Made by a program: the position numbers and the translations under genes
From: Mariaggregatimicrobium sp964498785
Lineage (GTDB): Bacteria; Zhuqueibacterota; Zhuqueibacteria; Thermofontimicrobiales; Thiofontviventaceae
Reading direction: 5' to 3'
DNA: 60,958 nt
Assembly (NCBI GenBank): GCA_964498785.1
Contig: CAZCJL010000030.1
Location: 1 to 60,958, forward strand
Shown: one piece after another, positions 1 to 8,235 of the stretch
How positions within the stretch are numbered: position 1 is the first letter of the stretch
Layout of the letters: every line of letters begins with the position of its first letter
Notes under the pieces: generated by a model
Database searches by the model: none
Seen by the model: the letters and a program-made list of their open reading frames with translations, nothing else
What the model was told of the DNA's origin: nothing

Positions 1-2
1 TG

Positions 3-80
3 TTTAAATACGACATCGCGGCAAGCGCCCATATCTACCATAAAATATTGAGAAGGTACTTAAAAATTGTTAAAAATTAA
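3..80 (+). CDS. Possible 3' end of an upstream gene (partial)
   Basis: An open frame runs in from the window edge and stops at TAA 78-80, giving about 25 residues rich in Lys, Arg, Tyr and Ile. Its composition is protein-like, but it is too short to assign to a family. It could equally be chance. The AT-rich stretch after it (81-320) holds the candidate promoter of the next gene. Confidence 0.25.
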   Translation, partial: FKYDIAASAHIYHKILRRYLKIVKN

Positions 81-99
81 ATAAAATTATATTATTATA

Positions 100-128
100 T
101 TGACAATTGTCATTTTATTTTGTAATAT
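100..128 (+). promoter_or_regulatory. Candidate sigma-70 promoter overlapping a 12-bp palindrome
   Basis: TTGACA (100-105) is followed after 17 bp by TAATAT (123-128), a 4/6 match to the -10 consensus. The -35 box overlaps the perfect palindrome TGACAATTGTCA (101-112), which could be an operator. It would leave a leader of about 190 nt before the ATG at 321. Only the sequence match supports this. Confidence 0.35.
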
Positions 129-320
129 TTATCAATGAGAGATTGAATTAATACTTAACCTGATTTGAATCAACTGAACATTTTTCCATGAAGAACTCAC
201 ATCGCCATCCTTCTCTGATTGAATAATATCTGGTTGTGGAACATTATTGCGACCATGCACTCACCTCACATCTCTCAATTATCGCAAAAAATATTTCCTA
301 ATTTAAGAAAGGCCAGTATC

Positions 321-3300
321 ATGAAAAACCGTTTGTTTCTATTTTGTTGGCTCATATTCGGGCTCACAATCGGGGGCTTCGTGAACTCCATTGGGAATGC
401 AGCTCCAATTAAAGTCGTTATAATTGATGCCGACGACATTTCCGATGATATTGCCAATGGCTTTCGTGAAGTGTTCAGTTCGAACGGCTGCATAACAACG
501 ATTATCCAGAGAAATGACGTAATTAGTTTCGAATTCTCTGTGTATGATATTATTGTCATCAGTCCGGCCAATTACTCTGCCTGGCAGAATTATTCCGCAA
601 TCCCGGATTCAATCTATGCAAGCTCCAAACCAATTATTGGTTTGGGAAAGGCCGGATATTATCTTTTTGGTATCAATAATTTACCCATCGGAAATCCGCA
701 GGGAATGCACATATCGAATGACAGCACAGTATTACTCAAATCAACCGGACCCTATTATGATTTTCCGAATATTATTCCCATTCCTGCTGACAGTACAGTG
801 ACATTGTATACGAGCGCTCACCGGGTAGGCATTCATTATCCGGAGCCTGTAGCCGGTGTAAATCCCATCGGCATGGGTAAAAAGTACGGAGGCTATCTCT
901 ACATCGCGACTTTTGAAAATCGGTTTTTACTCTGGGGATATAATGAATCCGCGGACTCATTAACAAACATTGGCAATGACCTGCTGATGAACCTGGTTTA
1001 TTACATGGCCGGTCGTACTCCGGCAGATGCCCCGCCGGATCACTGGGATTTTAAATCCGGCACAGGGAATTATGCGACTGTCGTTATTCCCTCGGCAATC
1101 CAGCCGGCAATTGGCAGCGAATTGCTGGAATCGGGTGATTTCATCGGCGCATTTACCCCGGACAATGTATGCGCCGGATGGATCGAATGGCAAAATGTAA
1201 ACGCTGCGCTTTCTGTCTGGGGAGATAACAATCAAACTCCGGACATCGACGGCTTTCGCGTCGACGAGCAAATTAGCTACCGCATTTTCCAAACGCAAAC
1301 ACAGCAAGAATTTACAGATGTTGTTGCAGCGTACGCCCAGGGCGACGGTTTGTATGCAAACAATGCGTTTATGATTCTCAGCCAGTTAAACGCGCTTGCA
1401 CCAGGATTATCCGTACTTTTTGTCCCGGCAGATACGCTTGATTTTGCCCCGAACATCACAACTCTCTCATTCCCGCTGGAAAATCATGGGAGTGGTGAAC
1501 TTATCTGGAGTGCAGCCGCGCAACCGGAAAAACCATGGCTCGTCGCTATCGATCCTTCCAATGGCATCGGAAATGCCGAAATCCAGGTAACTGTTGACCA
1601 CCAGCAGTTAACTGTGCCAGCAGATACAACAGATATTATCATTCAATCGAACGGCGGAACCGGACAAATCACCGTCATTATTCGTCAATCTACTGAATTG
1701 CCACCGCACTGGGATTTTCCATCTCAAACCGGAAACAACGCCACCGTAATTATACCTGCGGAAATACAGCCAACCGTGGATGGCGCTCCACTTCTCCTGA
1801 ACGATTATATTGGCGTGTTTACACCGTCGGGCCTGTGTTGTGGCTGGCGCCAGTGGAATGGTGAAAATCTTGGGATCACTATTTGGGGAGATGATGACCA
1901 GACGCCGGAAATTGATGGATTTCAAACCGGCGAATTAATGTTCTATCGGGTATTTCGATCATCTGTTTCAAGAGAATGGACGAATATCGAAGTGGCATAT
2001 TCACAAGGAAATGGCAGGTACTCGACAAATACAATTTTTATCCTCGGGATGTTTCATACATTTGTAACAGAAATTCCGTTTCTTTATGTCGAACCGGACA
2101 CATTAAATTTCGGGACGACGACAGACACGATGATGTTTCACATCGAAAATCATGGCAGCGGGGTACTTGAATGGAGCCTGACCCGTTCTTTTGAGAAATC
2201 CTGGCTGACAGACATCAGCCCGGAAAATGGAACAGGCGATACTGAAGTTTGGGTTGTTGTGGACAGGCAATATCTTACCGAACCGGCCGATACCGCTAAA
2301 ATCATCATCAATTCAAGTGGCGGAAACGGAGAGGTAATTTTATTCATTGAAAAACCGTCAGATGATTTCCCGGATCACTGGGAATATAAGCCGAATACCG
2401 GTAACAATGCAACCGTAATAATACCTGCGGAAACAGAGCCAACTGTAGATGGCGCTGCCCTTCTTATGAACGATTATATCGGCGTGTTTACACAGGCCGG
2501 ATTATGCTGTGGCTGGCGGCAGTGGACTGGTGAAAATCTTGGTATCACTATTTGGGGTGACGACGACCAGACACCGGAAATTGATGGATTTCAAACCGGC
2601 GAATTAATGTTCTATCGGGTATTTCGATCATCTGTTTCAAGAGAATGGACGAATATCGAAGTGGCATATTCACAGGGAAACGGTCTGTACTCCACGAATA
2701 CAATTTTTATCCTCGGAATGTTTCATACATTCGTAACAGAAATTCCGTTACTTTATGTCGAACCGGACACACTAAATTTCGGAACGACGACAGACACAAT
2801 GATGTTTCACATCGAAAACCATGGCAGCGTGGTGCTTGAATGGAGCCTGACCCGTGCTTTTGAGAAAGCCTGGCTGACAGAGATTATCCCTGAAAGTGGA
2901 ACAGGCGATACTGAAGTTCGGGTTGTTACGGACCGGCAGTTTCTTACTGATCCGGCAGATACGGCTAAAATCATCATCAATTCAAATGGCGGGAATGGAG
3001 AGGTAATTTTATTCATTGAAAAACCGTCAGATGATTTCCCGGATCACTGGAGATTTAAACCAAATACAGGGAATAACGTAACTGTGGTGCTGCCAACAAC
3101 GGCGAATCCAAATATTGATAGCGCTCCGTTATTGACAGGTGATATTATCGGCGTATTTACTCCGGCAGGTTTGTGTTGTGGCCATGCAGCCTGGAATCAT
3201 GAAAATATCGCGATTGCTGTTTGGGGGGATAATCCGCAATCACCAGACATTGATGGATTTCAGTCACAGGAGCAACTGTACTATCGCGTCTTTCGTCCGG

Positions 3301-3731
3301 CAACTGCCTGTGAATGGACGTCAGCGAACGTTGAATACTCACAGGGAACCGGATTGTACGAGGCGAATCAATTTATGGTAATCAACCGATTTGATGTGAT
3401 CACAACATCGGTTGCTCAGGCGCAGGAAATAGCCCGACCGCAGTGCGTTCAATTACAGCAAAATTATCCGAATCCGTTTAATGCACAAACGACCATTCGC
3501 TATGATATTATCGAATCTGCAAATGTTGATATAATGATTATGGATATTCGCGGTGCAGTTGTTCGCCAGTGGAATTTTCAGAATCAAGCAACAGGTTCGC
3601 ATCAGGTTATCTGGAATGGCAGGGATCAAAATGAAGCAAATGTTGCGTCCGGAGTCTATTTTTGCAGATTATCCGTTCGCAATATGAACAGCAATACTCA
3701 AATAATTCGAAAGCTGATATTTTTAAAATAG
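321..3731 (+). CDS. T9SS-exported modular surface protein (ThuA-like N-terminus, BACON repeats)
   Basis: The ATG at 321 is chosen because it begins a signal peptide (MKNRLFLFCWLIFGLTIGG) and has AAGAAAGG 8 nt upstream; an in-frame ATG at 219 lacks this. The protein has 1,136 residues. After the signal comes a domain of about 220 residues that looks like a class I glutamine-amidotransferase or ThuA-like fold (KVVIIDADD...). Then four copies of a roughly 110-residue module alternate with three BACON-like beta-sandwich domains (pattern L.F, W...P..G, V.VDR..L, D....I.I.S.GG). The modules share HW.F...TGN.ATV.IP, GLCCGW and WGD..QTP.IDGF. The last 85 residues are a type A sorting domain (QNYPNPFNAQTTIRYDI to the C-terminal LK), so export by T9SS and surface attachment are expected. 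Modules 2 and 3 are nearly identical in DNA. No catalytic residues are recognised; an adhesin or binding role is inferred. Confidence 0.85.
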   Translation: MKNRLFLFCWLIFGLTIGGFVNSIGNAAPIKVVIIDADDISDDIANGFREVFSSNGCITTIIQRNDVISFEFSVYDIIVISPANYSAWQNYSAIPDSIYASSKPIIGLGKAGYYLFGINNLPIGNPQGMHISNDSTVLLKSTGPYYDFPNIIPIPADSTVTLYTSAHRVGIHYPEPVAGVNPIGMGKKYGGYLYIATFENRFLLWGYNESADSLTNIGNDLLMNLVYYMAGRTPADAPPDHWDFKSGTGNYATVVIPSAIQPAIGSELLESGDFIGAFTPDNVCAGWIEWQNVNAALSVWGDNNQTPDIDGFRVDEQISYRIFQTQTQQEFTDVVAAYAQGDGLYANNAFMILSQLNALAPGLSVLFVPADTLDFAPNITTLSFPLENHGSGELIWSAAAQPEKPWLVAIDPSNGIGNAEIQVTVDHQQLTVPADTTDIIIQSNGGTGQITVIIRQSTELPPHWDFPSQTGNNATVIIPAEIQPTVDGAPLLLNDYIGVFTPSGLCCGWRQWNGENLGITIWGDDDQTPEIDGFQTGELMFYRVFRSSVSREWTNIEVAYSQGNGRYSTNTIFILGMFHTFVTEIPFLYVEPDTLNFGTTTDTMMFHIENHGSGVLEWSLTRSFEKSWLTDISPENGTGDTEVWVVVDRQYLTEPADTAKIIINSSGGNGEVILFIEKPSDDFPDHWEYKPNTGNNATVIIPAETEPTVDGAALLMNDYIGVFTQAGLCCGWRQWTGENLGITIWGDDDQTPEIDGFQTGELMFYRVFRSSVSREWTNIEVAYSQGNGLYSTNTIFILGMFHTFVTEIPLLYVEPDTLNFGTTTDTMMFHIENHGSVVLEWSLTRAFEKAWLTEIIPESGTGDTEVRVVTDRQFLTDPADTAKIIINSNGGNGEVILFIEKPSDDFPDHWRFKPNTGNNVTVVLPTTANPNIDSAPLLTGDIIGVFTPAGLCCGHAAWNHENIAIAVWGDNPQSPDIDGFQSQEQLYYRVFRPATACEWTSANVEYSQGTGLYEANQFMVINRFDVITTSVAQAQEIARPQCVQLQQNYPNPFNAQTTIRYDIIESANVDIMIMDIRGAVVRQWNFQNQATGSHQVIWNGRDQNEANVASGVYFCRLSVRNMNSNTQIIRKLIFLK
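1038..3401 (+). repeat. In-gene tandem repeat, 669-bp period
   Basis: The gene contains units starting near 1038, 1704, 2373 and 3042, each encoding one Leu-Cys-Cys-Gly module plus one BACON-like domain (222 or 223 codons); the last is partial. The stretch beginning GATGGATTTCAAACCGGCG at 1914 recurs at 2583 with about 90 nt almost unchanged, which indicates recent duplication or gene conversion. Confidence 0.8.
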
Positions 3732-3755
3732 AAATTTTAATCAACTAGTAGCTCC

Positions 3756-3829
3756 CGGCTATTAGCCGTCAGCCTTTCATAATCATAAAGGAATAACGCT
3801 AAGAGCCAATAGCGAATGGCTAACAGCCG
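3756..3829. repeat. Imperfect intergenic inverted repeat
   Basis: CGGCTATTAGCCG (3756-3768) is itself a 13-nt palindrome. Its first 12 bases also pair with GGCTAACAGCCG (3818-3829) with one mismatch. This stem lies between two co-directional genes and could attenuate or stabilise the transcript. It has no T-run, so it is not called a terminator. Confidence 0.5.
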
Positions 3830-3858
3830 AATAATTTAAAAAGGAGGTTTGATTCATC

Positions 3859-5400
3859 ATGAAACAAAAACGTATTTCATCAATAATGTTGTATGTAATC
3901 CCATTTATTCTGTTGGGATTCATCAGTGTCTCTCTGGCGACACCTGTCTACATCCAGAACTTTTCTGATTTTCCGAAATATCCCTATAATACATCCGCTT
4001 ATATGTCCGGAGGTCGATATGTCGGGTGCGGTCCCACGACAGGCGCCATGATTTTGGGATATTTCCATCATGTGGAAGGGATGTCCAGTTCCACCGGTTT
4101 GCTAACAAGTCCGGTGACCGGCGTCAATGAGGGTCTGAATACCGCCTGGGCGCTGCATGGTTCTGGCTATATGAGCACAAATTCCAGTGGTTTTGGCTCG
4201 CCTTACGATATTGAACCGGGAATGGAAGATTATGCAGCGGATCGAGGCTACGAAATCGATGTATTGATTCATGTGTCGCCGATTTATGATCCCAGCTCTA
4301 CGACGTGGGATGCCTATGGGCCGTATGGCACATCCTGGTTAAATGATGGTGATTTCTGGATTCAACATACCGATGGCACATGGGATTTCGACAAAGCTAA
4401 ATTCTGTGATTTTGTCGCGCCCAAACTCGCAAACGGAGTTACTGTTTTTCTGGCAATCGATACAGACCTTGATGGCGGTGGTGATCATTGGGTTCCGCTA
4501 GTGGGTTATGATCGAGCGACTTACAAATATTATTTCTATGATACTTACAGCACAACCTTGCGGTCAGCAGATATTCACTATTGCGGCGCTACAGGTCCCA
4601 AGAAAGATAACGCGATTTCATTTGTGCGCACTGTTACTTACGTCGGCCCGGCCGGTTCCGACGTCAATCCACCACGAGATATTGTTGCTCTTAGCGGTTA
4701 CAACGGCTCGGTTCCTCTTGCCTGGAATGTACCATCCGGCACAAGCCGTTCACTTGCAAGACCGGCTGTCATTTCCCCGGAATCAGAAAATGCACCTAAA
4801 GAATTTGATATAATTCCCGAAGACCAAAATCACAATCCGTTCAGTTCAATCCTGCAATGGACAGAACAACCCTACTCAGTCGATGAAGTCCCTGGTGGAC
4901 AGGAGACAACGCGGTCCATGGCTTTTCTTGGTTATAATGTATATCGAAGTACTTCGTCCGGCGGACCATTTACTAAAATTGCCAATCAGATAACCCGGCA
5001 ATACTATCTCGATAACGGCGCCGGAATTAACGCCACACGTTATTATCGGGTTACAGCCGTTTATAACGAAGGAGAAAGCTCTCCCACGAGCACTGTAAGC
5101 GCAACAACAGTGAATGATGGCTATCATATCGAAGCGGGTTGGGCGAATTCTCCGCCAAGCATAAACGGAGTTGTGGAAACCAGTGAATGGAATAATGCAA
5201 CTCAGGTAAATATTACATATCCGGGCTATTCGGGAACAGTAACGCTTTATGTTATGAATGATGCAAATAATCTGTATCTCGCCGTTCATGATGGCCGTGA
5301 CAATAGTCAGGAAAATCTCGATCAGTTCGCGCTGTTCTTTGATGAAAATATTAACAGAGAATGGCCATCTTCGTCTACCAATGAAGAAGGAGTGATTTAG
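3859..5400 (+). CDS. C39-like secreted cysteine peptidase, N-terminal part (amber-truncated)
   Basis: AAGGAGG lies 11 nt before the ATG. A signal peptide (residues 1-27) is followed by a papain-fold domain of the peptidase C39 type: Cys57 in GCGPTTG, a His in DHWVPLVGYD near residue 210 and an Asp in FYDTY near 225. A fibronectin-III-like segment (about 270-420, interrupted by an Asn/Pro-rich insert) follows, then the first half of a CBM9/DOMON-like domain (AGWANSPPSINGVVETSEWN...LYLAVHDGRDN). The frame stops at TAG 5398-5400 in the middle of that domain. The same frame continues uninterrupted to 7953 and completes the CBM9 fold, so this is one ancestral gene of about 1,364 codons split by a nonsense codon. 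If translation ends here, the product keeps its peptidase domain but loses its sorting domain and would not be anchored by T9SS. Confidence 0.8.
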   Translation: MKQKRISSIMLYVIPFILLGFISVSLATPVYIQNFSDFPKYPYNTSAYMSGGRYVGCGPTTGAMILGYFHHVEGMSSSTGLLTSPVTGVNEGLNTAWALHGSGYMSTNSSGFGSPYDIEPGMEDYAADRGYEIDVLIHVSPIYDPSSTTWDAYGPYGTSWLNDGDFWIQHTDGTWDFDKAKFCDFVAPKLANGVTVFLAIDTDLDGGGDHWVPLVGYDRATYKYYFYDTYSTTLRSADIHYCGATGPKKDNAISFVRTVTYVGPAGSDVNPPRDIVALSGYNGSVPLAWNVPSGTSRSLARPAVISPESENAPKEFDIIPEDQNHNPFSSILQWTEQPYSVDEVPGGQETTRSMAFLGYNVYRSTSSGGPFTKIANQITRQYYLDNGAGINATRYYRVTAVYNEGESSPTSTVSATTVNDGYHIEAGWANSPPSINGVVETSEWNNATQVNITYPGYSGTVTLYVMNDANNLYLAVHDGRDNSQENLDQFALFFDENINREWPSSSTNEEGVI

Positions 5401-5517
5401 ATCGCATGGAATAGCAGTGAGAGCCAATCCTTTAGTGTCTGGGGAGGTCGTTATGGATATTGGCCGGATCATATTGGCCTGGCAACCAATGTCACAACGC
5501 CGGGAGTCACTCACGGT

Positions 5518-7953
5518 ATGTCGCGTGCGTCCGTTTATGTTGAATACGAGGGGACATACAATCTTTCTTCGAGTCCGATAAATGGCAGTCCGGGTTCCAA
5601 AATTGGGATTCTGGCGTTTACCTATGATTACGACGTGGAATATTTCAATGCATTCTGGCCGCAGGAAGCCGTGCGCCTGGGTGCAATTACTTCGAATCCT
5701 CATAGCTGGGGCACAGCGCCGTTCAGTTTCGGGAACTTAATCCTGGCGACAGAACCTGCCGCTACGAATCCAGATATTGCTGTAAATCCATCAACATGGA
5801 ATTATGGCGATGTCAATGTGGGAAGCTCCAAAGATCAGGTTTTTCAGGTGCGAAATGAAGGAGATGCGACGCTGTCAATCACCAGTATTTCACTCGTTGG
5901 GGATGCATCCAGTTTTCAGGTAATCTCCGGCGGTAGCGCAACCAGTCTGCCTCCTAACGGCACACACAATGTTACTGTACGGTTCCAACCCATCAGTTCC
6001 GGAACCAAATCGGTACAAGCCCGAATTTACAGCAACGATCCTGACGAAAATCCATTTACAGTAACATTGACTGGTCGTGGCGTCACTGTTCAGCCGCCGG
6101 TATTGCACGTTACTCCCACAACTCTCAATTTTGGGGCGTCACTGAATTCACTGACTTTTGACATCAGCAACAGCGGTGAAGGCACGTTAACCTGGACAGT
6201 CCAGGAAATACCGGACAAGCCATGGATCACTTCTGTGAGTCCCTCTTCTGGTACGAATAGCGGAACCGTGACTGTAAACGTGAATCGGGCTCAGTTGACT
6301 CCATCCAGCGATGCCGGGCTTATTCATGTAGAGTCCAACGGAGGGGATCAGGATGTGGTTGTAAATATTTCCAAATCAAGCATTCCGCTACCGGGACACT
6401 GGACATTTACCGAAAACACCGGCAACAGCGCCACCATCGTTATTCCCACTACCGCGAATCCAAATATTGACGGAACCCCGCTGCAAAACGGGGATTACAT
6501 CGGCCTGTTTACACCGGCAGGATTATGCTGCGGCTGGAAAGTCTGGCAAGGTAGCAATATGTCTATAACAGCCTGGGGCGATGATAATCAGACGCCTGCT
6601 GTGGACGGCATCCGTTCCGGCGAACTCCTTCATTATCGGGTCTGGCGCGAAATTCTTGGCAAAGAATGGACATTCGTTGAAGTGGATTACAGTCAGGGAA
6701 CTGGTTTGTATGCTGCCAACGCGTTCATGGTGCTCAGCCGCTTCGATGTATCTGAACAGCGGTGCATCACGCTGAATTTTAATGCAGGCTGGAACATGTT
6801 CTCGCTGAATGTCGCTCCCGGCGATCCTGATATCGAAGCGGTGCTTGCATCTGTGTTAGATAAATTAGTGCTCGTAAAGGACGGTGAGGGAAATACATTC
6901 ATTCCGATGTACAGTATCAATGACATTGGCGCTGTACACACGGCAAAAGGATACCAGGCTTATTTAAATACAAGCGCTTCTCTGGAAGTTTGCGGACAAC
7001 CGATTGCACCGGACACGCCAATTCCACTTCCTTCTGGCTGGAGCTTGATCAGCTACCTGCCCGATCATCCTATGAATATCGCTACCGCACTGGCAAGTAT
7101 TCAGAGCCAGCTTGTACTTGCAAAAAACAATGAAGGTCAGACATATATCCCCATGTATGGAATTAATGATATCGGCGACATGCAACCATGCCAGGGATAT
7201 CAGGTATATTTGAACGGCGGCGCCACACTGACGTATCCGTCAACAGGTGCGCTCTCGAAAGAAATGGGCGAACGATCGGTGTCTGCTCATTTTCAATACA
7301 ATGAGCGTACCGGTGAAAATGCGACCATCGTTTTGCCGACGTCCATCCAGCCCCGTTATGCAAATGGCGCCCCGCTGGATAACGGCGATGAGATTGGCGC
7401 TTTCACGGCTGACGGACGCTGCTGCGGCGCGATTATCTGGAATTCTGATCATTGCGCCATGACGTTGTGGGGCGATAATAGCAAAACCGAGAATGTCGAT
7501 GGCGCAGTTTCCGAAGAGATGCTGCAACTCCGCGTCTGGCAAAAATCGACAAACCGTGAATATGTAGTCGCTGCGAATGCAATTGAATACCAACGCAATG
7601 GCTATATGATTCTCACCGATTTCATTGCACAATCTGCGCAGGATGTGAATCAGGCGGGCGATCTGGCCACACCCGCGTCATTCCAGTTGTGCCAGAATTA
7701 CCCCAATCCATTTAATCCTGATACACGCATTAATTTTGACATCCCACAAAAAGCAACTGTAACGCTGGCGATTTACGACCTGCAGGGCCGCCGCATACGC
7801 ACATTAATCCAGGGCGAAAAAGCAACCGGTCACTATGTGGCTGTCTGGAACAGCCGCACGGACACCGGCGAAAAAGTACCCAGCGGTGTGTATGTATACC
7901 GGTTGACTGCGGGGGATTATGTTTCCAGTAAGAAGATGATATTGTTGAAGTAA
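5518..7953 (+). CDS. C-terminal part of the amber-split peptidase gene (T9SS sorting domain)
   Basis: This is in the same frame as the gene starting at 3859; codons 5401-5517 between them are open and read IAWNSSESQSFSVWGG. The ATG at 5518 has no ribosome binding site, so independent translation is doubtful. Domains in order: the rest of the CBM9-like domain, an ASPM/Hydin-type immunoglobulin-like domain (choice-of-anchor D; VNPSTWNYGDVNVGSS), a BACON-like domain, one Leu-Cys-Cys-Gly module, two copies of a roughly 75-residue repeat (GWNMFSLNV and GWSLISYLP, each followed by PMY.INDIG), a second module with RCCG, and a type A sorting domain (QNYPNPFNPDTRINFDIP to the terminal LK). The module repertoire matches the gene at 321, so the two are paralogous surface proteins. 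Whether this part is expressed depends on readthrough at 5398 or on the stop being a sequencing error. Confidence 0.65.
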   Translation: MSRASVYVEYEGTYNLSSSPINGSPGSKIGILAFTYDYDVEYFNAFWPQEAVRLGAITSNPHSWGTAPFSFGNLILATEPAATNPDIAVNPSTWNYGDVNVGSSKDQVFQVRNEGDATLSITSISLVGDASSFQVISGGSATSLPPNGTHNVTVRFQPISSGTKSVQARIYSNDPDENPFTVTLTGRGVTVQPPVLHVTPTTLNFGASLNSLTFDISNSGEGTLTWTVQEIPDKPWITSVSPSSGTNSGTVTVNVNRAQLTPSSDAGLIHVESNGGDQDVVVNISKSSIPLPGHWTFTENTGNSATIVIPTTANPNIDGTPLQNGDYIGLFTPAGLCCGWKVWQGSNMSITAWGDDNQTPAVDGIRSGELLHYRVWREILGKEWTFVEVDYSQGTGLYAANAFMVLSRFDVSEQRCITLNFNAGWNMFSLNVAPGDPDIEAVLASVLDKLVLVKDGEGNTFIPMYSINDIGAVHTAKGYQAYLNTSASLEVCGQPIAPDTPIPLPSGWSLISYLPDHPMNIATALASIQSQLVLAKNNEGQTYIPMYGINDIGDMQPCQGYQVYLNGGATLTYPSTGALSKEMGERSVSAHFQYNERTGENATIVLPTSIQPRYANGAPLDNGDEIGAFTADGRCCGAIIWNSDHCAMTLWGDNSKTENVDGAVSEEMLQLRVWQKSTNREYVVAANAIEYQRNGYMILTDFIAQSAQDVNQAGDLATPASFQLCQNYPNPFNPDTRINFDIPQKATVTLAIYDLQGRRIRTLIQGEKATGHYVAVWNSRTDTGEKVPSGVYVYRLTAGDYVSSKKMILLK

Positions 7954-7974
7954 AAAATACTTCCGTCAATTTTA

Positions 7975-8021
7975 CCCATCCGGCAAGCCATTCCTGTGTT
8001 GGGATGGCTTGTACGGGTGGG
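7975..8021 (+). terminator. Strong 20-bp stem-loop after the split peptidase gene
   Basis: The left arm begins CCCATCCG and the right arm ends CGGGTGGG; with the inner arms CAAGCCAT and ATGGCTTG they form a roughly 20-bp stem with a small bulge and a TGTGTT loop (7995-8000), 20 nt past the stop. The T-run lies some 15 nt downstream (CATTTTTC), so it may be a terminator or a 3'-protecting hairpin. Confidence 0.55.
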
Positions 8022-8172
8022 GAGATTGGCTTCATTTTTCAAGCACATATTCGACGCTTTAGTCTTTACGTATGATGTCTATTTTACGTCTATCTGATAT
8101 TTTCCATCTCACATTCTATTTTCCGACAACTTCCAACTCTCTCCGGCTAATCTTGTAAGTTTTTAAAATAAA

Positions 8173-8203
8173 TTGAAATCCACGTAGAACAGAAACTTAT
8201 AAA
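8173..8203 (+). promoter_or_regulatory. Weak candidate promoter of the beta-helix gene
   Basis: TTGAAA (8173-8178) and TATAAA (8198-8203) are 19 bp apart, about 30 bp before the start codon. The spacing is long and the match imperfect. The rest of 8036-8172 shows no structure. Confidence 0.25.
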
Positions 8204-8235
8204 TATAAAACCTTGTCTTTCAACAGGAGGAATCT

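Noticed and set aside
4876..5703. Long open frame on the minus strand (275 codons) opposite the split peptidase gene
   Set aside because: It is antisense to a domain-rich coding frame, has no ribosome binding site and its composition (many Ile, Cys, Arg) is that of a shadow frame.
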